A program made the translations under genes and the position numbers. From NCBI RefSeq assembly GCF_014202695.1, contig NZ_JACHHH010000011.1:1-64000 (forward strand): a DNA stretch of 64,000 nucleotides. Reading direction: 5' to 3'. Below are positions 9,203 through 16,828 of the stretch, piece after piece. This DNA comes from Oribacterium sinus. GTDB taxonomy: Bacteria; Bacillota; Clostridia; Lachnospirales; Lachnospiraceae. The notes under the pieces were generated by a model. It was not told the origin of the DNA and searched no databases. It saw only the letters and a list, made by a program, of their open reading frames with translations. How positions within the stretch are numbered: position 1 is the first letter of the stretch; every line of letters starts with the position of its first letter.

Positions 9203-9307
9203 ATGTATTACGAAAATTATAGCTATGTTGCAAAGGTCGGTACACAAATCATGCGTTTCGCCACCGAGGAAGAATATTTAGAATATATTGCCGAAGAACA
9301 GGACTAA
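9203..9307 (+). CDS. Predicted 34-residue small protein
   Basis: The open frame begins with ATG 9203, preceded at 6 nt by a perfect AGGAGG (9191-9196), and ends with TAA at 9305-9307. The product starts MYYENYSYVAKVG and is tyrosine-rich (six Tyr) with an acidic C-terminal half (FATEEEYLEYIAEEQD). There is no signal peptide or membrane segment. It is transcribed towards the RclA-like gene and away from the MCP gene, so it would be monocistronic. I do not recognise a family. The ideal start context and biased composition argue for a real gene; conservation in relatives is the test. Confidence 0.55.
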   Translation: MYYENYSYVAKVGTQIMRFATEEEYLEYIAEEQD

Positions 9308-9372
9308 AGCAACGAAGCCGCCGCAAAAGTCAATAAGTTGTAGCGCATCTTTATAATGAATACAGCAATCAC

Positions 9373-10749
9373 TTACCCCAAAAGATCGTTAAAAGCTTCC
9401 GTCATTGTAGGATGTGTATAAATCTGAGACGCCAGCACATTTGCCGGAATCTTCTGATCCATGGCCAGCTTAATCAGATTAATCATTTCATAGCTTTCCG
9501 GACAATAAAGATGAGCACCTAAGATAAGATTGCTTCCTTCTTCAATAATCACCTTCAGAAGGCCTGCGGTCTGACGCAAAACCTGAGCCTTGGGAATAGC
9601 CGCTACCGGAAGCTTTGCTACTCGATACTGCTTTCCCTGTGCCTTTGCTTCTTCCTCCGTAATTCCCACTCTGGAAAATGCCGGCGTCAGGAATACGGAA
9701 TAGGGGATAGCCCCTCTGTTTTCCGTGCTGCGAAGAGCAGTTCCCTCTCCCTTAGCTTCCTGCTCTAAAGCTGCCTTTACAATACGGAAGTCGTCTAAAG
9801 AAATATAAGTAAACTGCATTCCTCCGGTAACATCTCCCATGGCAAAGATATGAGGCACCTTGGTTCTTAAAGAAGAATCCACAGGGATGGCTCCTCTTTC
9901 TGTCAGGGAAAGACCTGCCTTTTCCAACGCCAGGTTCTCTACGTTTGGCTTTCTTCCTGTTGCCACAAGGATGGCATCTGCGGTAATAGTCTTCCCCTCT
10001 CCGCCCTGCTGGAAGAGAATCAGACTTTCCTCTTCCTTATCCTGAATTTCCTGCACACTTACGCCCTTACACAGGGTAATCCCCAGCTTCTCCATGTTCT
10101 CTTCAATAGCCTTAGCCATTTCCCGATCTTCTCTTGGGATAAAGTCCATAGTATCCTGAAGGATGGTCACAGTAGAACCGAAGTTTTGATAGTAGGAGGC
10201 AAACTCCAAACCGATATAGCCCCCGCCGATAATCACAAGGTTTTTAGGCAGAGTATCCAACTCCATCATGCTTTCACTGGTATATACTCTCTTAGAGCTT
10301 TCAACTCCGGCAATCTTTGGGATAATGGTCTTAGCTCCGGTGTTAACAAAGATACGCTCTCCCCGGATTTCCTCATCTCCTTTAGCACTTTCCACCAGAA
10401 TACGGTGTTCATCCAGGAAAGAGGCTCTGCCGTCAATGACCTCCACACCGGCCCCCTGTACCTTTTCCAGATTCTTTCCTCTCAGGAAATGGGTCAGTCT
10501 TCTCTTCTCCTCAATAGCCTTCTGATAACGCTCCGCCTTCTCGGAGAATTCTCCCCCCAGTGCAGCAGACTCTCTGGCGCTATTCTCTAAAGACTTTGAA
10601 GGAATACAAGCCACGTTAATGCAGGTACCTCCATAACGAAGGGGATTTTCCTCGATTAAAACCGTCTTCTCCCCCTTTTTAGCCAGATAGCCTGCCAATG
10701 TTTTTCCGGCCTTACCAAATCCAATAATAATGTTTTGTACTTCCCTCAT
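9373..10749 (-). CDS. RclA/Har-like pyridine nucleotide-disulfide oxidoreductase
   Basis: A 458-residue flavoprotein of the glutathione reductase/mercuric reductase superfamily. The FAD motif GFGKAG is at 10-15. The redox pair Cys43-Cys48 sits in GGTCINVACIPSK. The NAD(P)H motif GGGYIGLEFA is near 170, followed by ATGRKPN, FAMGDV and the C-terminal THPTMTEAFNDLL. This C-terminus, ending in ND-L, matches the RclA and hypothiocyanous-acid reductase (Har) group rather than lipoamide dehydrogenase. Such enzymes detoxify HOSCN made by host peroxidases or handle reactive chlorine and copper stress. ATG 10749 has AAGG at 6 nt; the upstream ATG at 10782 has no usable site. No MerR or RclR regulator is adjacent. 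The substrate is inferred from family resemblance. Confidence 0.8.
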   Translation of the reverse strand: MREVQNIIIGFGKAGKTLAGYLAKKGEKTVLIEENPLRYGGTCINVACIPSKSLENSARESAALGGEFSEKAERYQKAIEEKRRLTHFLRGKNLEKVQGAGVEVIDGRASFLDEHRILVESAKGDEEIRGERIFVNTGAKTIIPKIAGVESSKRVYTSESMMELDTLPKNLVIIGGGYIGLEFASYYQNFGSTVTILQDTMDFIPREDREMAKAIEENMEKLGITLCKGVSVQEIQDKEEESLILFQQGGEGKTITADAILVATGRKPNVENLALEKAGLSLTERGAIPVDSSLRTKVPHIFAMGDVTGGMQFTYISLDDFRIVKAALEQEAKGEGTALRSTENRGAIPYSVFLTPAFSRVGITEEEAKAQGKQYRVAKLPVAAIPKAQVLRQTAGLLKVIIEEGSNLILGAHLYCPESYEMINLIKLAMDQKIPANVLASQIYTHPTMTEAFNDLLG

Positions 10750-11035
10750 GTTTATCCTTTTCCTTTCTTTTCTCGTATCCATCCTTGATTTTCAGTTTAA
10801 ATCATCAGACTTAAGCAATGCTAAAACTATAGCACAAAAACCAGGCTTTGTTTTTCAATTCTTTAGAAAAAAATTCTAAAAGGAATGTAAAAATCTAAAG
10901 GAAAAAAGAAATGTCTTGTCTTTTTAGTGCAGAAATCTAAAATTAGGGTATAATACAAAAGACACTTAGTTGTAACAAACTATTTTTATAGTATAGAGTC
11001 CATAGAATCAGCAATGAAAAGGAGAAAAAATTTCC

Positions 11036-11488
11036 ATGTTTTACCAGTTAGTCCATGAAAATGATGCTTCCTTCCGAATTCGTTTAGGAGTAAGCCGGAT
11101 TACTTCTCAGGAGGAAGAAATCTTAAGTCAAATATTAGCCAGTCACCCCCAGATTTGCGGAATTCAGATTTATCCTGCAACATCAGGCATTCGAATTTTT
11201 TTTAAAGGCTCTAAACAGGCAATTTTAGAAAGCCTTCGTAAGATTCCCTATAGCAATGTCCGTTTTCTGGCAGAACAGCTTCCCAAGCAGGATAGTATCT
11301 ATGTTCATCTTCTCCCTTCCAGTCAGGAAATTGTTCAGGAATTTCGCGGGAATAAGAAGATGAATCCGAAGTTAAAGCAGAAGCTTGGCACTGAAGTCAT
11401 TATTGAAGCTTTGGTGGATAAATTTCTGCCTGAACCGCTGAATCTGGCGTATCACGCCTTCCAGCTTATTCTTCTTTCCAAGGCTTAA
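11036..11488 (+). CDS. HMA_2-like domain protein; N-terminal stub of a metal P-type ATPase
   Basis: A 150-residue protein. Residues 1-80 (FRIRLGVSRI, IQIYPATSGIRIFFKGS) resemble the HMA_2-type ferredoxin fold at the N-terminus of many clostridial P1B metal ATPases. The region 125-148 (VDKFLPEPLNLAYHAFQLIL) resembles the segment that leads into the first membrane helices of those ATPases. No transporter core follows; the frame stops at 11488 and the next gene is convergent. It is either a decayed ATPase remnant or a stand-alone metal or heme-binding accessory. It has no CxxC metal pair. GGAG at 11021-11024 is a modest ribosome binding site, and TATAAT at 10949-10954 is a possible -10. Confidence 0.55.
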   Translation: MFYQLVHENDASFRIRLGVSRITSQEEEILSQILASHPQICGIQIYPATSGIRIFFKGSKQAILESLRKIPYSNVRFLAEQLPKQDSIYVHLLPSSQEIVQEFRGNKKMNPKLKQKLGTEVIIEALVDKFLPEPLNLAYHAFQLILLSKA

Positions 11489-11566
11489 ACAGCTTACACT
11501 TTAGCTCATAGCTTAAAGCTTGCATTCACAATATCTTGTCTTTCATCAACAGTCGTGGTTAAAAAT

Positions 11567-11642
11567 AAAAAATCCCCTCTTCCTATCCTAAGCGCCCGGC
11601 CCTAAAGGCTACAGGGAAGCTAAGGCTCCGGAAAGGGGATTT
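11567..11642 (-). terminator. Terminator of the UvrD-like gene
   Basis: On the minus strand AATCCCCTTTCC pairs with GGAAGAGGGGATT (one bulge), followed by TTTTTATTTTT. The 5' arm begins inside the last codons of the helicase gene. The strong outer stem would also act on the converging HMA_2 transcript. Confidence 0.75.
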
Positions 11643-12951
11643 CTTTTAGCTCTTTCATATTGTAAAGACTATCGCAAAACCACTGCTCCTCTCCTTTTCC
11701 TTCCAGAAAAATGAGGGCATGCTTTGCTCTTGTTACTGCCACATATTCCAAACTGGTATACTTGGATCTGGCTTCCGCACAGCTGTTTCCGCCGGTTTCC
11801 ATCAAAATCACAATATTCGAATTTAAGCCCTTGGAAGCATGGGCATCCAAAACCATATGATCCAAGGAAGCTTCCGAAAAGCCAAAGGGTTTCAAGGCTT
11901 CTTTGTAATCTGCTTCTTTCTCCTTGTCATTGGATAAAATCAGAAAATCTCTGTCTCGTAAATCCGGATAAGACTTTAACAGTTTCTCCATCAAATCCTG
12001 TAGAGCTCTTAGACTATCCTTTTCCGAAGGATAGTGGAAAACACCGTGGAGAGGAGAATTTTGCAAAAACTCGGGCCTTTGGCAAGCCTTCATATCATTA
12101 TAGGCGGGCATTCTCTTCCGAAAATGTCGATTAATCCATTCCACCAACTCCGCATTGGAACGATAATTCTCATTGAGGTAGAGGACCTTCACATTCCGCT
12201 TTTTCTCCATGCGCCGCTTCATTTGGAAGAAAACCTGTCGTTCCGCTTCCTCCTCCTGATAGATGGTTTGTCTGGGATCTCCCACCATAAAAAGGCAATT
12301 ATGCCGCATTTTCCCCTTCTTATCCGTGGACAGAAGGAGAAGAATGTCCAGCTGAGTCTGGTTCAAATCCTGTAATTCATCCGCGTAAATCTTGGTAAAA
12401 TCCCGTCGTAAAATCTGCAGAAGCTTGGGATTCTCTTTCAATATTCTATAGCATTGTTCCTCCAAAGGCATAAAAGAATATTCTGATTCCGTAGACTTAA
12501 GTTCCGTAGATTTTTGCACTGCTTTCCTGATTTCCTGTAGGCAGGCATTTTTTTCCACCTCTCCGATGTACTGTTCCCTCTTCCAAGCTTTCTGAAAATG
12601 CTCCTTTACATGAATAACATAGAGGCAAAAGTCTCGGAAAGTGGTGATATGCATACTGTCAATGCCATATACCTTTCGCTTTAAACGATGACTCATTTCT
12701 TTGTTAATCGCAATTTCCCGATACAAATGCTTTTTTATCTTTTGTTTAAATTCCGCTACCGCTTCATCCGTAAAGGCCAGCAAAAGAAAATGGGAAAGCC
12801 TTTCACCGCCCATAATCTGATTTAATATTCTTTTTGAAAGAAGGGTGGTCTTCCCTGTCCCCGGGCCCGCCACAATGAAAAGGTTATCCTCAGCCTCCCG
12901 GATGTATTCCCTCTTCCTTTGCTCAGTCCAAAATTGCTTTCTTCTTTCCAT
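11620..12951 (-). CDS. Short UvrD/Rep-family superfamily I helicase-like protein
   Basis: A 443-residue ATPase with superfamily 1A motifs: AGPGTGKTTLL (28-38, motif I), AFTDEAVAEF (Ia), YADELQDLNQTQ (about 190, II), MVGDPRQTIYQ (about 222, III), LNENYRSNAEL (about 257, IV), and YVAVTRAKHAL near 400 (VI). The UvrD-type 2B insertion and C-terminal region are greatly reduced compared with the roughly 700 residues of UvrD/PcrA. It is probably an accessory DNA repair or defence helicase rather than PcrA itself. No nuclease domain is visible. It sits alone between convergent HMA_2 and rpoA-like genes. Confidence 0.8.
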   Translation of the reverse strand: MERRKQFWTEQRKREYIREAEDNLFIVAGPGTGKTTLLSKRILNQIMGGERLSHFLLLAFTDEAVAEFKQKIKKHLYREIAINKEMSHRLKRKVYGIDSMHITTFRDFCLYVIHVKEHFQKAWKREQYIGEVEKNACLQEIRKAVQKSTELKSTESEYSFMPLEEQCYRILKENPKLLQILRRDFTKIYADELQDLNQTQLDILLLLSTDKKGKMRHNCLFMVGDPRQTIYQEEEAERQVFFQMKRRMEKKRNVKVLYLNENYRSNAELVEWINRHFRKRMPAYNDMKACQRPEFLQNSPLHGVFHYPSEKDSLRALQDLMEKLLKSYPDLRDRDFLILSNDKEKEADYKEALKPFGFSEASLDHMVLDAHASKGLNSNIVILMETGGNSCAEARSKYTSLEYVAVTRAKHALIFLEGKGEEQWFCDSLYNMKELKEIPFPEP

Positions 12952-13021
12952 CCATTTTCTTCTCCAAGAATCTTGGCCTTAAATTTTCCTCGCTATCATA
13001 CCATAGAATTTTAAAAAAAGC

Positions 13022-13052
13022 TAAAAAAATAGGGCATCGTAAAGCGATGCCC
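13022..13052 (-). terminator. Terminator of the rpoA paralogue
   Basis: GGGCATCG/CGATGCCC stem, followed on the minus strand by TATTTTTTTA. Confidence 0.9.
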
Positions 13053-13058
13053 ATATTA

Positions 13059-13997
13059 TTAATCCGCCTTGGAAGACAGGAACAATCCCATACTTTCCAA
13101 CTTATTTAAAATCTCATCCAAAGACTTTCTTCCCATGTTTCTCACCTTCATCAGGTCATCCATAGTCTTGGCACAAAGGTCTTCCACTGTATTGATTCCC
13201 GCTCTCTTTAAGCAGTTGTAGGAACGAACACTGAGCTCCAGCTCATCAATGCTCTTATTCAACTCGTCCCTTCCTGCCTCCTGACTGGAAACAGCAGCAC
13301 CCTGCTCCTTTGCAGAGGTATCCATGTGCATAAAGAGCTGCAAATGGGTCTGTAGGATACGAGCTGCCAAAGATACGGCCTCCTCCGGCATCATGGTCCG
13401 GTCGGTAGTCACATCCAGAATCAAACGCTCTGTATTCCCCTTCTCTTCCACGAAGACATTCACCTTCTTTACAGGAGAATAAATTGCATCTACCGCAATC
13501 ACGCCGATAGCAAGATCGCTGTGATCTCTGGTGTTGGCTCCATCATAGCCCTTTCCCTTGCTGACCTTCATTTCCATATAAATCTTGGCATCCTTACCGG
13601 ATAAATGTGCTAAGACAAGGTCGGGATTCATGATTTCCACTTCGGAACTCACCTTAATATCGGAAGCTTTGACTACGCCCTCTCCCATGTAATCCACATA
13701 GGCCATCACAGGCTCCTCTCCGCTACCGGTATAACGAAGTGCCAGATTCTTCAAATTCATAATGATTTCGGATACGTCTTCCTTTACCCCGGGAATAGAA
13801 GAAAATTCATGATAGACACTATCCAGCTTTACTTCACTGACAGCAGATCCGGGCATAGAAGAAAGCAGAATTCTTCTTAAGGAATTCCCGAGAACCGTAG
13901 CCTCTCCCTTTGCTAAAGAATCACAAACGAAACGAGCATATCCCTGCTCCTCTACAAACTCTTTCACTTCCAAGACTGGTTTCATTATGTTTTCCAT
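13059..13997 (-). CDS. RNA polymerase alpha subunit, probable second copy
   Basis: A complete 312-residue alpha subunit. The N-terminal assembly domain (about 8-225) has GNSLRRILLSSMPGSAV, SIPGVKEDVSEI and AIGVIAVDAIYSPV. The C-terminal domain (about 248-312) has ELSVRSYNCLKRAGINTVED and VRNMGRKSLDEI. The normal rpoA neighbours rpsM, rpsK, rpsD and rplQ are absent; it is flanked by an XRE regulator and a helicase and has its own -10 (14037-14042) and terminator. The conserved GQ-TDYDKL stretch that usually follows VNY-VE is shortened to about GNTERL, and the domain linker is unusual (SAKEQGAAVSSQEAGRDE). I read it as a divergent paralogue beside a canonical rpoA elsewhere, possibly altering promoter or activator choice. 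If the genome has only this copy, it would be a displaced housekeeping gene. Confidence 0.85.
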   Translation of the reverse strand: MENIMKPVLEVKEFVEEQGYARFVCDSLAKGEATVLGNSLRRILLSSMPGSAVSEVKLDSVYHEFSSIPGVKEDVSEIIMNLKNLALRYTGSGEEPVMAYVDYMGEGVVKASDIKVSSEVEIMNPDLVLAHLSGKDAKIYMEMKVSKGKGYDGANTRDHSDLAIGVIAVDAIYSPVKKVNVFVEEKGNTERLILDVTTDRTMMPEEAVSLAARILQTHLQLFMHMDTSAKEQGAAVSSQEAGRDELNKSIDELELSVRSYNCLKRAGINTVEDLCAKTMDDLMKVRNMGRKSLDEILNKLESMGLFLSSKAD

Positions 13998-14036
13998 TCC
14001 ACACTCCTACTAATCGCTTCTTTACTGAACCTATCT

Positions 14037-14042
14037 ATTATA
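14037..14042 (-). promoter_or_regulatory. -10 box for the rpoA paralogue
   Basis: TATAAT on the minus strand, 40 bp before the start codon in the spacer after the XRE gene. The -35 region (TCGAAA) is weak. It shows the alpha gene can be transcribed alone. Confidence 0.5.
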
Positions 14043-14094
14043 CCTATTTTTCTCAAAATTTCGAGTAGTTTTCTGTAATTCCTTAAAATAAATT

Positions 14095-14376
14095 TTATGC
14101 CGCCAGGTGTTTGTCCTTTTCCAGGCTGTCTCCGGACTTCCTCACCAAAATCTCCTCCATGGGCACTTCCAGGAGCACACTCAATGCAAACATATTGTCT
14201 AAGCTGGGCAAAGCCTTCCCCTGCTGCCACTTATACACGGCCTGTGGCTCTAAGAAGCCCATAAACAGGGCAACATCTTTTACCTTCAAGCCCTTTTCCT
14301 TCCGTAATCGCTCAATGTTTTTCCCGGTGGCAAAAACGTCTATTACGGGATATTCCACGTTAATCTTTGCTTCCAT
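14095..14376 (-). CDS. XRE-family helix-turn-helix regulator
   Basis: A 93-residue DNA-binding protein. After a short N-terminal segment (VEYPVIDVFATGKNIERLR) comes a five-helix XRE domain at about 20-75, with the recognition region FLEPQAVYKWQQGKALPSLDN typical of a family widespread in Clostridia. AGGAGGGAG lies 6 nt before ATG 14376. A longer open frame to 14514 runs through the tRNA gene and is not real. It sits downstream of the tRNA-Thr terminator and 97 bp upstream of the alpha-subunit gene on the same strand, so it may regulate itself or its neighbour; the target is unknown. Confidence 0.82.
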   Translation of the reverse strand: MEAKINVEYPVIDVFATGKNIERLRKEKGLKVKDVALFMGFLEPQAVYKWQQGKALPSLDNMFALSVLLEVPMEEILVRKSGDSLEKDKHLAA

Positions 14377-14413
14377 AACGAACTCCCTCCTGTAAAAATG
14401 AGAAAAACCCTGA

Positions 14414-14451
14414 TAAAAAATCAGCGGAAGCTGAACAAGCCAGTCTTCCGC
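14414..14451 (-). terminator. Terminator after tRNA-Thr
   Basis: GCGGAAG/CTTCCGC stem on the minus strand followed by TGATTTTTTATC. It lies between the tRNA and the XRE gene, so read-through or an internal promoter would be needed to express the latter. Confidence 0.7.
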
Positions 14452-14462
14452 AGTTAAGAAAA

Positions 14463-14535
14463 AGCTGATGACGGGAATCGGACCCGTGACCTCCGCACTA
14501 CCAATGCGACGCACTACCGACTGTGCTACATCAGC
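14463..14535 (-). tRNA. tRNA-Thr (anticodon GGU)
   Basis: Cloverleaf on the minus strand. Acceptor stem GCTGATG/CATCAGC, D-arm GCAC/GTGC, anticodon stem TCGCA/TGCGG with loop TTGGTAG (anticodon GGT, reads ACC/ACU), T-stem ACGGG/CCCGT, discriminator T at 14463. The 3' CCA is not encoded. The T-loop reads TCCGATT, so the nearly universal U55 (pseudouridine site) is C. This could be a functional variant or a decaying copy. Confidence 0.85.
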
Positions 14536-14588
14536 GCATCCTGAATAAATTCAGAACATTGCTAAAATACCATAAAGCAGTAGAACTG

Positions 14589-14918
14589 TCAATCAGTTTT
14601 TATATTTTTCTTCTCCTGTACTTTCAACTTTGCAAGATCCTTGTTGGGAACAAAGTCAATAATCAGATGAGAATCCATCGCCTCTGCAATGCGATTCAGC
14701 AAGGCCATACTTGGATTCTTATTTCCATTTTCCAACCTACTGATGTCTGCCTGGCTTATACCACTTTTCTTAGATAACTCTGCCTGAGTCAGCCCTGCCT
14801 CTTGTCTGGCCCTAATCAACGACATCGTTAAATCACGTTCAGGCTGTAAGGCTTCAAATTCTTTTTTAAACTCTTTATCTTTTAACAACTCCTTTGTTAA
14901 ATTTTTTAATTCACTCAT
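14589..14918 (-). CDS. HigA-like XRE antitoxin, orphaned
   Basis: A 109-residue protein with an XRE helix-turn-helix at about 40-95 (ARQEAGLTQAELSKKSGISQ, ISRLENGNKNPSM) and an N-terminal helical part (LKDKEFKKEFEAL) of the kind seen in antitoxins encoded downstream of HigB/Gp49-like toxins. Its ATG overlaps the stop codon of the truncated toxin frame (ATGA), a typical translational coupling. Because the toxin appears incomplete, this antitoxin may survive as an autoregulator or as an anti-addiction factor against related modules. A palindromic operator candidate is at 15113-15130. Confidence 0.8.
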   Translation of the reverse strand: MSELKNLTKELLKDKEFKKEFEALQPERDLTMSLIRARQEAGLTQAELSKKSGISQADISRLENGNKNPSMALLNRIAEAMDSHLIIDFVPNKDLAKLKVQEKKNIKTD

Positions 14919-15100
14919 CCTCTTCCTCTTTTCTCAAAATATTTTTCTCTTCTTAATGGATACCTTGCCTCAAAACCAAGCATCTCCAATCGGTGTAAAT
15001 CAGAGACTACTTTAGCTTTCATCTTTGGAGCCAAAGCGGAAATAAATTCAGCTACAGGCTTATTCCCATTGTCCTCAGAGAAAAAATTTACGCTAAACAC
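14915..15100 (-). pseudogene. Truncated HigB/Gp49-like (RelE/ParE superfamily) toxin
   Basis: A 61-codon frame from GTG 15100, with AGGAGG at 5 nt. It encodes the N-terminal half of a HigB-type toxin (FFSEDNGNKPVAEFISAL, KAKVVSDLHRLEMLG), then LRREKYFEKRGRG and stop. Full-length relatives run about 100-120 residues and continue with the beta-sheet core holding the catalytic RNase residues; that part is missing and the antitoxin follows at once. The simplest reading is an internal deletion that inactivated the toxin but kept the operon start signals. A functional mini-toxin is unlikely. Confidence 0.65.
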
Positions 15101-15112
15101 ATGAGCCTCCTA

Positions 15113-15130
15113 TATGTTGTATATAACATA
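15113..15130. promoter_or_regulatory. Palindromic operator candidate for the toxin-antitoxin operon
   Basis: TATGTT-N6-AACATA lies 13 bp upstream of the toxin start, where HigA-type antitoxins usually bind their own promoter. Confidence 0.45.
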
Positions 15131-15397
15131 ATTCTTTAGTATGCTACTGTCCATCTATTATTTTTATAAATCAAAATAGTGATTAGAAAAAAAGCAAAAG
15201 AATCTAACATTGCTCAAACTAATTAAGCTTTTGATTTATACTTTATTTTAAAAAGAAAGTAAGTGGAGTGTAAATAAAAAAGAAGAAAAAAGACTAAGCA
15301 AAAAATGTATTGCTCTGCTTTAGATATAGAACATACTTTATAGCTGTCATAATCATCCGGTTGCAATTTTTATTATTTTACACTATGCCAAAACGCT
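15131..15397. other. AT-rich non-coding interval
   Basis: I see no gene, RNA or clear promoter here. It is a low-complexity A/T-rich spacer upstream of the decayed toxin-antitoxin operon. Confidence 0.5.
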
Positions 15398-15472
15398 GAA
15401 ATCCATTTCACCGAAATCTATTTCACCGAAATCTATTTCACCGAAATCCATTTCACCGAAATCCATTTCACT
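15398..15472. repeat. Five tandem 15-bp repeats with internal palindrome
   Basis: Unit GAAATCCATTTCACC (C/T at the sixth or seventh base) repeated five times without gaps; each unit holds the dyad GAAAT-N2-ATTTC. It lies just beyond the trpB terminator. It could be an array of protein-binding sites or a simple expansion. Confidence 0.9.
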
Positions 15473-15485
15473 AAAATATTTTGAA

Positions 15486-15530
15486 TTATAAAAGCGCATT
15501 CACCGTATTTCCATTAATGAATGCGCTTTT
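15486..15530 (-). terminator. trpB terminator
   Basis: AAAAGCGCATTCA (15490-15502) and TGAATGCGCTTTT (15518-15530) form a 13-bp stem right after the trpB stop, followed on the minus strand by TTTTATAATT. Confidence 0.85.
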
Positions 15531-15532
15531 CT

Positions 15533-16753
15533 TTATCGGATTCCGTACCTCTCCAGGATATAATCCATATCCTTATCTCCTCTTCCGGAAAGGTTGATGA
15601 GGATAGAGCCCTTATTCATCTGCTTTGCCAGCTTCATACCGTAGGCCACCGCGTGGGAGCTTTCAATGGCAGGGATGATTCCCTCCATTCTGGAAAGGGT
15701 GAAGAAGGCATCAATGGTTTCGTCGTCATTGACCACATCGTACTTCACTCTGCCAAGGTCATGTAAGAAGGCATGCTCAGGGCCGGAAGAGGGGTAGTCC
15801 AAACCGCTGGCAACAGAATATACCGGTGCAGGTTCACCCTTTTCGTCCTTTAACATAATACTGTTAAAGCCGTGCATAACACCTTCTTCTCCATAGGTAA
15901 GGCTGGCTGCATGGTCCCCAAGAGCTGTTCCTCTGCCCAAAGGCTCCACACCGTAGATGGTCACAGGATCATTTAAGAAGCCGGAGAAAAGTCCCATAGC
16001 ATTGGAACCGCCGCCCACGCAGGCTACGATGGCATCCGGCAGTTCTCCCGTCATTTCCAGGAACTGCTCTCTGGCTTCGATGCCCACAATACTCTGAAAA
16101 TCTCTTACCATCATGGGGAAAGGGTGGGGGCCAACCACGGAGCCGATGCAGTAGATGGCATCCTTATACTCCTTCATATACGCGGCAAATGCAGCATCCA
16201 CCGCCTCTTTCAGAGTCGCCAAGCCTTCCTTAACCTCCACCACTCTTGCTCCCAGAATCTTCATTCTGGCTACATTAGGTGCCTGCTTCTTGATGTCCAC
16301 AGCCCCCATGTAAATGTCACATTCCATACCGAAGTAGGCTGCTGCGGTAGCTAAAGCTACACCGTGCTGTCCTGCACCGGTCTCCGCAATCACCTTTGTC
16401 TTCCCCATGTACTTCGCCAAAAGCACCTCGCCCATGCAGTGATTTAACTTATGGGCACCGGTATGATTTAAATCCTCACGCTTTACATAAAGCTGTACCC
16501 CGGTGTTAATCTTCTCGGAGAGTCTTTCCAAATGAGAAATGGGTGTAGGTCTACCCTGAAATTCCTTACGGATTCTTCTTAGCTCCGCAATAAACTTTCT
16601 GGACTTGGAAATGGTTTCATAGGCATGGTTAATTTCCTCCATAGCCTTCTTTAATTCCTCGGGGATATAGGCTCCACCATACTTTCCGAAATAGCCATTG
16701 GCATCCGGGTAGTTCTTAAAGTAAGTTTCAAAATCCACATTGTTCAGCTGCAT
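15533..16753 (-). CDS. trpB: Tryptophan synthase beta chain
   Basis: Joins indole and serine to give tryptophan with pyridoxal phosphate (406 residues, normal length). Visible landmarks are [18 protein letters not shown] near 90-107, with the Schiff-base lysine in GAHKLNH, the phosphate-binding [12 protein letters not shown], and the C-terminal [12 protein letters not shown]. The gene stands alone: trpA and the rest of the trp operon are not adjacent, so it may use external or TrpA-derived indole. AGGAGG lies 8 nt before the ATG. A Trp-specific T-box (16965-17265) precedes it, with an unusual structured insert in between, so expression should rise when charged tRNA-Trp is scarce. Confidence 0.97.
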   Translation of the reverse strand: MQLNNVDFETYFKNYPDANGYFGKYGGAYIPEELKKAMEEINHAYETISKSRKFIAELRRIRKEFQGRPTPISHLERLSEKINTGVQLYVKREDLNHTGAHKLNHCMGEVLLAKYMGKTKVIAETGAGQHGVALATAAAYFGMECDIYMGAVDIKKQAPNVARMKILGARVVEVKEGLATLKEAVDAAFAAYMKEYKDAIYCIGSVVGPHPFPMMVRDFQSIVGIEAREQFLEMTGELPDAIVACVGGGSNAMGLFSGFLNDPVTIYGVEPLGRGTALGDHAASLTYGEEGVMHGFNSIMLKDEKGEPAPVYSVASGLDYPSSGPEHAFLHDLGRVKYDVVNDDETIDAFFTLSRMEGIIPAIESSHAVAYGMKLAKQMNKGSILINLSGRGDKDMDYILERYGIR

Positions 16754-16828
16754 CGTTCTTTCCTCCTCTTTCTTTCCTGCCTTTTAGCAGGGTGGTGAAT
16801 GGTGAATTTCTTAGCCAAAGAGCTGATA

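Noticed and set aside
14377-14514. Upstream extension of the XRE regulator frame
   Set aside because: It reads through the tRNA terminator and the tRNA-Thr gene; a strong ribosome site sits at ATG 14376.
15398-15472. CRISPR array
   Set aside because: Units are 15 bp and contiguous with no spacers; no cas genes in the window.
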